64,000 nucleotides of DNA. Origin: Chloranthus sessilifolius. Its lineage: Eukaryota > Streptophyta > Magnoliopsida > Chloranthales > Chloranthaceae. The position numbers and the translations under genes are program-made. Positions 41,344 through 52,020 of this stretch are shown here, in pieces (positions within the stretch are counted from its first letter, which is position 1; the number at the start of each line of letters is the position of its first letter). Under the pieces are notes generated by a model, which did not search any database, was not told where the DNA came from, and saw only the letters and a list, made by a program, of their open reading frames with translations. The DNA is taken from positions 16,396,088 through 16,460,087 of the forward strand of contig CM037593.1 in the NCBI GenBank assembly GCA_021018995.1, given 5' to 3'.

Positions 41344-42875
41344 ATGGTGATTGGCATTGCCAGTCTTGTGGGTTTTGGAACTTTGCCCTTAGATAGTGGT
41401 GCTTCGGGTCATCGTGCAAAGTTCATCGGAGCCCAGGTGTGGTGTGGATGGAGAAAAAGGCGTCGACTTCTCATAAGCCACTTTCTACCCTGCAGAAGAT
41501 GGATCTATCAAGGGGTGGTTTATCTGGGGTCAAAAAAGGGTGAAGAGAGGGTTGGGGGCAGGTTAGATGGATCGCGAAGTTCGTCGTCAACTTCGTCATT
41601 GGTGGAGCTGTATATAGACAGATCAAGAGTAGAAGGGTGGGAGGATTGGTTGTCCAAGCTCTGTGTGGTAACTACAGCTGAGGAGCCTCTGCCATCGGCA
41701 GAAAAAATTCTGTGGTGGGCAAAAACCGACTGGGGAGTGGTGAATCTAGGTGTGAAGAGGTTCAAGGATCGTTATGTGTTGTTGGAATTTGCAAGTGAAG
41801 AGGAGAGGGAAAGAGTTCTCAGCTCTTTGAAAGGGCCATTATGGGAATTCAGGTCAATATTTTGCCTTGGAATCGTGAATCGAAGGCGGCAGACGAATGC
41901 TTTCTAGGGCATGGTGTCTGGTTGAGATTGAGAGGTCTTCCCTTTCATCTCTGGTTGGAAACCGTATTCGCTGATATGGGAAAGTTGTGGGGTGGATTAG
42001 CAGAGGTGGATCAAGACACTTTACATTTTGAAGAGTTGGGTTTTGCCAGAATTAGGGTTGACTGCCAGGAATGGATTAACATCCCTAGAATGATCTAGAT
42101 TTCTTCGAGAGGGCTTCGGTATCCCATTGCGGTGGAGGTGGAATTGGAGGTGGATGCCATCGACGACGGTTTCCCAAATACTAGCAGAAAGGAGGGAAGG
42201 GAGACAACGTGAGATATGGATAGGGATGAATCATCGACTAGTGCCAGTCGTAATCTACTCCGAAGGTCAGTTCTAATCGAAACAATGAGGGAAGATGAGG
42301 TTGAGGACGATTTGGGCTCTCATGGTGGAAACCAGACTATGGGTAGAGGTAGACGGTAATGTTGGGAATCGAGGGAAGCAGGTAACCAAAATCGACGGCC
42401 AGTGGGGAAATATGGACAATGGGATGAAGACACATGGAGATAGTTGTGCATCTTCTTGGCCCCGGAGAGACGAACGCCAAAAAGGTTCCAGTATGGGTAA
42501 TCGCAGAATAAGACGTTTTCAATTCCAGATGGTGATTTGCTATAGGGGAGTAAACGGGGCAAGAATAACAATGGTGGTCATGCTAGTCTAATCGATGTCA
42601 CAACGACATGTGGATGGAGAGAGGGTTACGTGGTAGGCTCAACTTCTATCGACCATCAGTTGACAAGCGAGTCAGCTTTAGGGTCGGGTTTGGTGGAGAG
42701 AATCGGTTCTAGTTCTGAGCCTAGGATCTTTGAACCTGTCGTGTCTCCGTTATCCAGTAGCGGATCAGGGCCCTATAAGAGAGTTGCAGGGGATTCGGGT
42801 GTTAGGTCTCCTACTGTTTATTTAAGGAGTGAGGGTTTGCCTGGTCCAAGCTCAAAGCGATTCAGGGGAGGATAG
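41344..42875 (+). pseudogene. LINE ORF1 (DUF4283), broken
   Basis: ORF1 proteins coat LINE RNA. The first open stretch (41344-41907) includes RYVLLEFASEEERERVLSSL. After a shift, 41841-42098 carries VWLRLRGLPFHLWLETVFAD and MGKLWGGLAEVD followed by FARIRVDC, the complete DUF4283 signature. The C-terminal Ser/Gly-rich part continues in other frames to about 42875. At least two frameshifts and stops (near 42098 and 42210) break it. Confidence 0.78.
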
Positions 42876-43193
42876 GACCCCCAATCCGGATAGATTGTCG
42901 TTTGAGAGATGCTCAGACGGTGGAACCTAGGAGTCGGGTCATAGACCAGTGAGGACTCAAGACGATCTAGATGATCTCTTAGATATCGACTTATTGAAGA
43001 TTTGTGAGAAATATGTGTTAGAGTTCATAGGTAGTCATTAAGATCTACGATTACTCTTTGGAAGGGCTAGTCGTAACATCAAGCTTGAGTGGCTTATTTC
43101 TGCTCGGTGCTTGGTCCAGGGGAGAGGGGATTCAGTGTGGTCGAGGTGAGGGGTTTGCAGATGGGTAGTAGTTGACGGTTTGGGCTGGTCTAC

Positions 43194-46100
43194 TCTTTTT
43201 TTTTTTTTTTTAATGTCTGATAGCCTTAGATTTTTATCTTGGAATGTGCACGGGTTGGGGGAGGAGCAGAAATGTTCGCTGGTCAGAGACAATATAGTTG
43301 CGCTTAAGCTGAATTTGGGTATGCTACAGGAAATTAAATGGGAGTCGTGCAATGATGCTAAGGTGAGAAAGATTCTTAGAGGAAGTTGCTAGGAGTGGGA
43401 GGTCCTTAATGTTGTCGGGACTAAAGGAGGGGTGCTGGTCTTCTAGGATAGAAGCGTCTTCAGGTGACTGGATCTTTAGGTGGGGACCCAATCTCTTTCG
43501 ATTAAGGTTTTTTCTCTCGCTAGAAATTTAGAGTGAGCACTTTCTGCTGTTTACGGCCCAAATGATCCAAGGCTAAGACAAGGATTTTGGAGAGTGCACT
43601 TGGATATCAAGCAGTGGTGGAATGTCCCCTGGAGAGTTGGGGGGATTTTAATGTCATTCGATTTCCCTATGAAAAAATGGGTTGTCAAATAATCACATCT
43701 AGTATGAGAGGCTTCTCGGAGTTTATGGTGCAGTCCGAGCTAATGGACATGCCGATGTCAGGAGCTAAGTTCACATGGTCAAATGGGCAGAGGTGTCGGC
43801 TATGAGTCGGATTGATAGATTTCTTCTTTCTACCGAGTGGGGGAACATTTGCCCATCCTTTGTATTGGAGGGAAGGCCTTCTTCAATTTCTGATCACATT
43901 CCCATCATGTTGGATGACCAAGCTGAACGATGGAGTCTAGTGTCGTTCAAATTTGAATTGGCTTGGCTTAGGGTGGAATTGTTCAATGAGATGGTGGTTA
44001 ACAAATGGAGGGAGTGGCAGTTTGAAGGATCGACTGAATTCATTTTAATGGCTAAGTTGAAAGAGATGAAAGCCTTTCTAAGAGGGTGGAACAAATATCA
44101 ATATGGTAATGTGATCCTCCTCAAGAAGGATTTGTTGAATAAGATTGCGGATTTCAATCTGAAAGAGCAAATGGAGGGGGTCTTATCGGGAGAGGATAGG
44201 GTGACTAGAAATTAGCTAAAAGAAGAGCTAAACCATAAGGTTCTAGAAGAAGTGTTTTGGCGACAAAGATCCAGAGAGAGATGGGTTAAAGAGGGGGAGA
44301 TCGTAACACGGGATTCTTTCTTGGGTTAGATAATATCATAAACAAAAGTAATTGGTTTTCGATGTTAAAGGTTAATGGCAGCATGGTGGTCGAGAAGGAT
44401 GTGATTAAGGGTGCGGTTGTTGAGCACTTCCAGGATAGATATATTGAGGAGTTCTACTAGAGACCGTTCCCGGTAGGTCTGAATTTTGGCAGCATATCCG
44501 AGGAGGTGAAGGTCGGTTTGGAGAGGCCTTTTACGTTAGAAGAGATATAAGATGTCATTTTCGAGGGAGGGCGATAGAGCTCCACGGCCGGATGGTTTTC
44601 CAATCAAATTTTATCAAGTGTTTTGGGATGTAATAAAGGCGATTTGAGTAGGGTGCTCACCTAATTTTACAAGAAGGGAAGGCTATGCAAAGATACTTGT
44701 GCCTCTTTCATTACTCTCATTCCCAAGAAGGAAGGGGTGGAGGATATCGGGGATTTCCAGCTGATCAGCCTGATCGGTAGTCTATACAAAGTGATAGTAA
44801 GGGTGTTGGTTAACCGGTTTAGAAGCGTCATGGATGAGCTGATTAGCCCTACGGAAGGAGCCTTTTTAAATAGTCGTCAAATTGCTGATGTGGTGGTGTT
44901 AGCTCATGATTGTCTTCACTCAAGACATGTTGATAAAAAATTAAGGGTTATCCTTAAGTTGGATATGGAAAAGGCATTTGACTGAGTGAGCTGGGGGTAC
45001 ATAGTTAGGATCCTAAATTGCATGAGTTTCAGGGCGAGATGGCATAAATGGATTAGTGGGTGTATTCGGAGACCTATGTTTTTCGTTTTGATCAACGATG
45101 CTCCTAATGGGTACTTTTCAGGCTCGAGAGGTCTTCGGCAAGGAGATCCCCTATCTCCATTCCTATATAATTTGGTCGGTGAATGTTTGAGTAAGCTGAT
45201 AGAGAGAGGAGTGGAATTGGAGGAAATTTCGAGGTTTCAGATTGGTATAGGTGGCACTGCTATCACTCACCTCCAATTTTCTAATGATACGATTATTTTT
45301 TGCGATGCTAGCGAAAGAAGAATTGTTAAGTTTGCGGTTGATCCTTCTGGCTTACAAAGCATGCACAGGGCAGAGAATAAATATTGCCAAGACCAAACTT
45401 ATGGGGATTCATTTAGAACTCAACAAGGCTTTGGAATTAACTAGATACTTGGGTTGTAGTGTTGGGACGATCCTGACCATGTATTTGGGCTGCCGCTGTG
45501 TATCGGCACCCCCTCACTAAGTTCATGGGATCCTATTGTGGCCAAGATGGAGAAGAGGCTTGCTGTCTAAAAAAGCAAGCTTTTATCTATGGCTGGGAGG
45601 TTGGTCCTTATTAAAAGTGTTCTTACTGGTATGTTGATTTATTTTTTATCCATGTTCAGATGTTTGGCTAAAGTGGTTGCTACATTGGAGAAGATCATGC
45701 GTGACTTCTTGTAGAACGCGGGCAATGAAAGGAGAAAACTGCACATGATCAGGTGGGAGGCAGTATGCTCGCCTAAGGAGGAAGAGGGCATGGGAGTACG
45801 GAGTTTAAGGAGGTTCAACGAAGCACTGCTATGTAAGTGGTTGTGGAAGGTAGGGGATAGTCCCACCTCGTTCTGGGGCACTCAAATAGTGAGCAAAATA
45901 TAAGCTAGGAGGGAGAGGTTGGGAAGTAGGTGGTGTTAATTGGTACAGATGTTCAGGTTGGTGGAGAGGTGTTGTGGATCTATTACCCGAATTTCATAAC
46001 GGAATCAAGTTTTCTCTAGGCAATGGGTAGTCCATTAGATTCTAGGAGCATCAGTGGGCCACCATTAGGCCTCTTAAAGAACTTTATCCTTCTTTGTATG

Positions 46101-47641
46101 CGCTCAGTAGAAGGAAGAATGCCACTGTGATCGAGTGCATTGTTGATGAGGGTGGCAATTCGATGGGATGGGAGTTAGATTTCATGCGTGATTTAAGGAG
46201 AGTTGAAGAGGACCAGTTGAACACGATGATTGTTGAGAGTCATGGGGGTGCAAACCTCACTTTGAGGGAGGATAGGAGAGTTTAGTGGCATCGGTCTAAC
46301 GGGAAGTTCTCAGTAAAATCAGCTTATTATTGTTTGTGGCGCAAACCGGTTATTATCAGATCTTGGTGGGGGGTGTGGAAGGTTAAAGCGCCCCCGAGGA
46401 GTGTTCTATTTGCTTGGTTTGCCTCTCTTAATCGGGTTTAAATTGTTGACTTTCTATTGCGGAGGGGGATGATGTTGCCGAATCGGTGTATTATGTGTTA
46501 CGCAGACATCGAATCAGCTGATCATTTGTTTATTCATTGTCCGATGGCTACTTTGATTTGGGGGATTTTTTGTAGTGGAGAGAGCCTTATTGGGTAGGGC
46601 TCTCAATGGGCTGGATTAGGGCCGGGTTGGGGTTCAATCCAACCCTAACCTACCCGAGCCGGGTTCCCAATTTTTCAAATGCCCTAACTTAAGACTCTGA
46701 TGTACTCATTAGCTCACCCTCTAGGGCTAGGCTTGGGTGTTTTTCCAGACTTTTTTCCGACTGTTTTCTTTTTAATAAAATTTGGTTAGGCTATTTTTTG
46801 GGGTTATTTTTTCTAATAAAATTGGGTTGGGTTATTTTTTTTTTCTAATAAAAGTTTGAAGAAGGTTTAAATTTTAATTAAATAATTATATTACCATTAT
46901 AGAGGCTCAAGTACATGATTTTATTCAAATATTCTATTTTAATTTGTTGCATAATGATTAGAACGGGCAATGATTGCTTGAAAATCTATTAACAAGCCAT
47001 CCAAATTGTATAGCTAAAAAGTTATGCAATGGTTGCTTGAAAATAAATAAAGTCATCCAATTTGTCCAACCAAAAATATATGCACAAGGTTATTACGCTT
47101 TTGACTTAAATGCCCCAAGTTTAAGCCGTTCAACGGTTTAATCTCAGGGCATTTAAGTAAATCATATTTAACTATATAAAAAAAATTATAATTTTAAAAA
47201 GATAAGTATAATATATATATATATATACGGGCCGGGTGCGGGCCGGATGTTGCAACACTCAAACCAAGCCCGGCCCGGATTTATCCGGGTTGCAACATGC
47301 TTAGCCCAATCCGGATACCGGGCCGGGTTTGCTTAATAAAAAATATCACTTTTTCCAGGCCGGATGTGGGCCAAAATCGGTCTGGCCCGGTCCATTGAGA
47401 GCCCTATTATTGGGTGTATGCAGGAGACTTGTGGTAGGGTTATTGTTGAGCTTTGCTCCAATTATAATCGAAAAAAAAGGTATGTGCGATGTAGCATTCT
47501 GGTGGCTATTATTTTGGGCATTTGGAATGAGAGGAATAGCAGACTGTTTGAAGGGAACTTCAGGTCTCATATGCAAGTAGTTTGTGAGATTGCTAAAGAC
47601 CTTAGGGCTTGGGGAAAGGTGTGGAGGTTCGGGATGGGTTG
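43194..47641 (+). pseudogene. LINE ORF2: endonuclease, reverse transcriptase, zf-RVT; inactivated
   Basis: ORF2 makes the nick and primes reverse transcription. Domains in order are: an AP-like endonuclease from 43194 (SWNVHGLGEEQK, LQEIKWES, the G-D-F-N-V-I box near 43640 and SDHIPI near 43900); RT from about 44480 (LISLIGSLYKVIVRVLVNR, EGAFLNSRQIADVVVLAH, LKLDMEKAFD, GLRQGDPLSPFL); and zf-RVT from about 46290 (FSVKSAYYCLW, PPRSVLFAWFASLNRV, ADHLFIHCP). The RT F-A-D-D box reads FSND at about 45280, losing a catalytic Asp. Stops occur near 43390, 44214, 44983 and elsewhere. The tail resumes after the hAT insertion at 47415-47641 (LGIWNERNSRLFEG). No RNase H domain is present. Confidence 0.85.
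46595..47406. mobile_element. hAT-type MITE with exact 8-bp target duplication, inside LINE ORF2
   Basis: TAGGGCTCTCAATGGGCTGG at the left and the inverse, ending ccattgagagccctA, at the right; flanks TTATTGGG at 46587-46594 and 47407-47414 are identical. The 812-bp interior is AT-rich with gggccggg words near both ends. It is the best-preserved member of the family seen in both arms of the NAC locus. Confidence 0.92.
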
Positions 47642-47860
47642 AGAGCTGGTATTCCTGGTCCTGGGTAGCCTCTTTTGTGCTGGTTTCAGTGGGGCGATGA
47701 CAATCGAGGCTCTCTTTTTTTTTTTTTTTAGTTTGTTCTTCTTTGTTTTCTTCTTGACGAGCCTCTCGCTCGTTCTTGATTAGTGGTTATTATTTCGTTT
47801 CTTTTAATGAAATCTAACCTTACCGATCAAATATATATATATATATATTCAAAATTTCAC

Positions 47861-48080
47861 GATGAAATGTGTCACTGGATCGGCTGTTTTCAAACACTAT
47901 TTGGGTGATCCCCCGATTATAAGCACATGGGTTTCCTTCCCGCGATCCCAATCTTTAGCTATGAAAAACAAAATTTATGTGCTACTGGCTCTCTAATGGG
48001 AGAGGTTTTGGCAATTGATCCAGTAACTAAGATGGGTGGTAGGCTTAATACTGCAAGGGTCTGCATTTTGCATTTTGCAT
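47861..48080 (+). pseudogene. Older LINE ORF1 (DUF4283) remnant hosting the LINE insertion
   Basis: Just right of the LINE, a frame reads SLMGEVLAIDPVTKMGGR then LNTARVCI. This is the DUF4283 tail (G-S-x-x-G-x-x-L-x-x-D-x-x-T...ARVC) of a different LINE subfamily. The sequence left of the LINE (40870-40952) may be its upstream part. The full-length LINE would then have landed in an older LINE copy. Confidence 0.5.
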
Positions 48081-48212
48081 TTTGCTGAACCTTGAGAAAA
48101 AAATCTGTCTCGAATTTGGTTAAATGTTGGAGGCTCAAGACTTTTGGCGAAGATGGATTATGGTGTTATCCCTAGATTCCGGTCAAAAGTATCGTAGACA
48201 AGGGAATGATGC

Positions 48213-48765
48213 ATCATCATTATCGTCATAGCCTTATCCCATCTATTTGGGGCCGACTGTGCGACTCTTATTTCTTCACTCGTTTCTGATTAGTATTAAG
48301 CTCTTTGTAAATTTGCAATCCTCCGCATCCTTTCTCATGGATTCCATCCAGGTCTTGGTCTTCTTCTTCTCATACGTCCTTGTACTTGTCGATTCTTCAC
48401 CCTTTATACATGATCTACTTTTGGCCTCCGATGAACATGTCCAAACCAACGCAAGCGACACTCGGTAAGTTTTTCCTTTAATAAGTGTCATTCTCAAATT
48501 TTTTCTTATGCACTCATTTTATATTTTAACCTTTCTTGTTACTTCACAAATTCATCTCAACATACGCATCTCAGTCACGTGTACTCTATCTTATTATCAT
48601 TTTTTTGTAGCCTAATATTCCGCACTATATAATATAGATATAAGAAGTCTAACCACCATCTTATAAAAGTGTCCCCTCAATCTAAGTGAAACTCTTGGAT
48701 CGTATGATACTCCGCTAGCTTGCCTCCATTTCATGCCACCTACATTCATTTACAAAAAAAGATAG
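48213..48765 (-). mobile_element. RTE-type LINE, 5'-truncated 3' end
   Basis: On the reverse strand, WRQASGV, LRLRGHFYKMVVR, VTEMRMLR and (after shifts) RLRWFGHVHRRP match the C-terminus of plant RTE ORF2. The tail runs agtcggccccaaatagatgg then gataaggctatgacgataatgatgatg, ending in the TGATGA-type 3' repeat characteristic of RTE elements. It is broken by several stops. RTE elements have no poly(A) tail, which fits. Confidence 0.8.
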
Positions 48766-48789
48766 AAAGTTAAAAAAAGAAGGATGTCG

Positions 48790-49091
48790 ATGAAGGTTTA
48801 ATTAATGAAGGAGACTTGGAAGGAAAAGATCCGGATGAGGGCTCAGTTCATAGTAAGGATGATGAAAAGAACGAGGGAAATAACTCCCCTCCACCCGAAT
48901 ATTCGAACGACGTGATAATCTTTACCGATTGCTTGGAAGACGAGATCTTCAACATCAAAAATTGTTTTGAGCCGGTTTCTAGGCTCGACATTAACACTGA
49001 TAATTCAATTCTCTTCAATGTCGATGCGGATGATTGGGAGGGAGAATTCCACGTGCTCAACTCAATCTCACAAAACCGGCTTGCAAGGTGA
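48790..49091 (+). pseudogene. Unidentified acidic ORF fragment
   Basis: An open run encodes an acidic, Ser/Asp/Glu-rich polypeptide (KDPDEGSVHSKDDEKNEG, NVDADDWEGEFHVLNSI) ending at a stop at 49090. I do not recognise it. Its end overlaps the start of an interspersed repeat (caaaaccggcttgcaaggtg, at 49070), so the last residues come from the repeat. Confidence 0.3.
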
Positions 49092-49420
49092 GGGGTTTGC
49101 CCAAGATATAAATAGCCCAAGGAGAGTCAGCCCACAGCCGATGTGGGACAAATCTAACACGCCGTTGAGCCAAGCCAAATCACGATTAACTCAACCTTAC
49201 AAACTGACTTGTAAGATGAGGTTTGCCGAAAGGGAATGGAAGATATTGTCCAGTTATGGGCTTAAGTCCTCTCCCTAATTTTGTTCCTAGCTTGGGCTTA
49301 AGCCCCCATCTAGAATGCGTCATGACATGTAGGATCTGCAATCACATATAACCCAAGGTCAGGACCTTTCCCTATCCAATGTGGGACTATTACAACACGT
49401 TTATAATAATTTTTGATTGG
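49060..49420. repeat. Interspersed repeat with doubled 'gatgtgggac' motif
   Basis: The words caaaaccggcttgcaaggtg, gcccaagatataaatagccc and ccgatgtgggacaaatctaac, then a second ccaatgtgggactattacaac at 49376, form a unit widely seen in plant repeats near LTR/MITE ends. I cannot assign it to a class. The segment at 49440-49640 is non-coding on the plus strand; its reverse open run has no domain. Confidence 0.4.
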
Positions 49421-49668
49421 GATATCCCCATCTTCATTCAAATCAGCACCGTACATATATGATCATCATGTTCATCTCTTGACACCACGTCACCTTGAGA
49501 ATCTGGTACCGTACATGCATTATCATTATGTTCATCAGAGTCCTCAGCTTCCTCCCACTCAATCTTCGGAATCTGTGTGGTTGGATTGAGTGGCCTGAGA
49601 TCCATCTTCTCCTTCCTCAAATTTTGAGGTTTAAAACGATGTAACGTTGAGGTGGGAGGTTCAAACTA

Positions 49669-50048
49669 CAGCTGTCAATAGGTCGGGCAGGGTCAAAATT
49701 TTGGCTGCCCAATAAACCCTACACTATCCGATGGTGCACCCGACTCGACTTGACCAGATGGTGTCCCCAAGCCGACGAGGCCCAACCTGAAAACCCTACC
49801 CGACCCAGTAAAAGACCCCTATTTTTGTACTTTTTACATGTAAAATATAGGGTCGGGTCGACCTGGCCTGACTCGGCAAATACCCAACACAGCCCGCCAC
49901 GATACAACCTTTTGGTTGACCCGATCCAAAGGTTGCGTCGGATGTCTCATACCTGACCCGATCAGATAGGTCAAGTTTATGTACTCGGCCTAGTAAACTA
50001 TCTGATTGGGTCGGATATAAGCCAACATGAGCTGTCGACAGGCCTAGA
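49669..50048. mobile_element. Probable hAT-like element (AGCTGTCAATAGG ends)
   Basis: Left end tacagctgtcaataggtcgg and right end catgagctgtcgacaggcct are inverted in form. The interior alternates gggtcggg and cccgaccc words. No 8-bp flank match was found, so the exact ends are uncertain. Confidence 0.5.
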
Positions 50049-50351
50049 GCTAACCTATAAAAAAGAGTAGAAACAATGGCTCCTAACAGATATTTAACCA
50101 CCAAATGGTGTTTAATGATCTCACCCAAACTAAAATTAGACTTTTTATCTCACACCATTGAAGTGTGATTTATCATCAATCTTAATTTCTGTAGTGGCAA
50201 TCTATCATTAGAATGCCTCAGTCCAATGAAACATGATGATAAGTGGATGTGAACCATCCGATTGATGAACTTCAATATTAGACATTAAAATTTAAAACAG
50301 TGGTTGATATTATAATCCACACATCTTATGTTTTAAATCTCCCAAAAATGC

Positions 50352-50989
50352 TAACTGTAATTTATATATGAAGGCGAATCATTGAACCCGCAGAAAACAG
50401 TCATCCACGCTTCTCACCTTGCTTCAAAGTACGCTTCGGCCAACGAAAAGCCCAGTTAGAATTTCGATATTCCTTCCCCTGCTTGTTGGCAGCCCTCAGA
50501 TGGTCATGAGCTGAAGATTAATGTCGATGGTGCCTGATGTTGTCAATCCAAAAACATTAGTATTGGTGTGGTTATTAGAAATGGGGCTGGCAGGGCAATG
50601 GGTGCAAAAGCGCTAGCCGATAAAGGAGGTCACAGTGCTCTCTATAGAGAAGCGCCAACAGCTTATCATGGAGTATGTCTTGCGCGCAAGTTGGGTTTCT
50701 CTCGCGTCATCTTAGAAAGTGACTCTCAAAACCTCATTTCAGCCATTCAAAGTGAAGATGACTGGCCCGATATGAGTTTCATGCTGTCAGATATTAGAAA
50801 GATCGCTCTCGAATTTTCATCTTTTTCTTGTAATCATGTTCGATGTGCTTTAAACAGGGCTGCTAATGCTCTTGCTAACTATGGTCTAATTTGTTCTTCC
50901 GAAGTTGTATGGGTGGAGGATGTCCCTCCACTGATTATTGACATTGTATCTTTTTAGATGATCTAATAGACTTTTTCTTATCAAAAAAA
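50352..50989 (+). mobile_element. 5'-truncated LINE 3' end with 16-bp target duplication
   Basis: aaatctcccaaaaatg ends the left flank at 50335-50351 and aaatctccctaaaatg follows the A-run at about 50990-51005: a 16-bp duplication with one mismatch. The insert ends tttcttatc(A)n, a poly(A) tail. Only the RNase H end of ORF2 is present, the usual result of aborted reverse transcription. Confidence 0.85.
50521..50957 (+). pseudogene. LINE RNase H domain (RVT_3 type)
   Basis: RNase H removes RNA from the RNA-DNA hybrid. The frame reads INVDGA, a stop, then SIGVVIRNGAGRAMGAKAL, REAPTAYHGVCLARKLGFSR, ILESDSQNLISAIQSEDDWP and HVRCALNRAANALANYG, which are the four blocks of the plant LINE RNase H with catalytic Asp, Glu and Asp positions. 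The usual A-H-x-LA is ANALA here. One stop (TGA after DGA) separates the first catalytic block; the remaining 130 codons are open to a stop at 50955. Confidence 0.85.
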
Positions 50990-51291
50990 AAATCTCCCTA
51001 AAATGTCATTTTTGAGCCTGTTGCAGGCTCATGATCATCTTTTAAACAAAAAAATGGTGTTTAACTAAACTTACATAATCTAAATGGTTCAGGCGGTAAT
51101 CCATCATTGAAGAATGGTTTAGCCAAAAAATCATGCCCATAAGTGGATGTGAATTATCTCAATGGAGAGTTTGAATATCAACCGTTAAAACTATACACAA
51201 TGGTTGGTATCTGAATAGCGAATTTGAATATCAACCATTAAAATAATACACAACGGTTGGTATTAGACTGCAAAGATCGGATGGTTAAAAC

Positions 51292-51521
51292 CAAGGTGTC
51301 AAACTTAGTATCGGGTATCAGTTCATGGAGAACAGATACGAATCAGTCGATACGTATCGGCTCTTTAAAAAAAACACACACACACAAGTTCTCGGCTCGA
51401 AACGATATGTATCGGCCGATACAGGCTCGTATCCGCCGATACCGATACCGAGTTATAGGACTTATATGTATAGGAACCGATAACCGATATGTATCGGTAT
51501 CGGCCGATTTTTGATACCTTG
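51292..51521. mobile_element. hAT MITE (CAAGGTGTCAAA), 230 bp, exact 8-bp duplication
   Basis: CAAGGTGTCAAACTTAG and ...TTTTTGATACCTTG are inverted ends flanked by GTTAAAAC at 51284-51291 and 51522-51529. The interior is a run of cgatac/gtatcg words in both orientations. The ends are of the same family as the MITE inside the NAC array (CAAGGATCAAA). Confidence 0.9.
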
Positions 51522-51660
51522 GTTAAAACCTCTCTAAAAATTTGATGTTTGGGCCCACTATCTTTCAACGTAAGATCTATCACTTTGACAACGTGGATTA
51601 CCCACACGTTGAGCCCATCAATGGTATACGATCATTTACGCACCAGTTTGGTGCTTAACA

Positions 51661-52009
51661 TAGGGGTGTATTCGGTTCGGTTTGGTCGGTTTTGGATCAA
51701 AATCACAAGCCAAATCAGTCCTAATCGGTTTCTAGATTTTCAAACCAAACCGAACCTGCCAACTCTTAAACCAAACCAACCCGATTCGATTTGGTTCGGT
51801 TCGGCTTAGTTCGGTCAGCTTCGGTTTTCCTATAAGTTATACTTCATTGCTTTAGGATGTAGGAATAGCTAGGCTAAAGACAAGAGTAGTGTTTTATATA
51901 AAAATATACATTTTACTTAAATATCATTTAAAATTAATCAAAAACCCCACCTATATATATATATATATATATAAACTACATCCCTAAAAAATGCACAGCC
52001 ACAGCCCTA
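51661..52009. mobile_element. hAT element (TAGGGGTGTATTCGG), deletion derivative
   Basis: It starts TAGGGGTGTATTCGGTTCGG and ends atgcacagccacagccctA. The flanks share cttaac (left gcttaaca, right cttaactg), a damaged 8-bp duplication. It is a shorter copy of the third-level element at 33820-35066, with a (TA)n run at 51954-51972. Confidence 0.78.
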
Positions 52010-52020
52010 CTTAACTGATT

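Larger units (their letters stand above)
40953..47860 (+). mobile_element. L1-type LINE, near full length, with target duplications
   Basis: atattcaaaatttcac is present at 40953-40968 and again at 47845-47860, just after a (TA)n tail: a 14-16 bp target-site duplication. The element between them (about 6.9 kb including a 0.8-kb hAT insertion) has a leader with cggcaagggttt-type repeats, ORF1 with DUF4283, ORF2 with endonuclease, reverse transcriptase and zf-RVT domains, and a 3' UTR ending ctaaccttaccgatcaaat before the TA tail. Many stops and shifts make it inactive. Confidence 0.88.
50072..52020. mobile_element. MITE (family of 53710-54140) expanded by three nested insertions
   Basis: The left end (ggctcctaacagatatttaa, ccaccaaatggtgtttaatg) matches the inverse of the right end of the 53.7-kb MITE. 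The segment at 51622-51660 (gatcatttacgcaccagttt, ggtgcttaaca) matches the inverse of that MITE's left end. Inside lie a 5'-truncated LINE (50352-50989), a hAT MITE (51292-51521) and a hAT element (51661-52009) that sits almost at its terminus. Confidence 0.6.
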
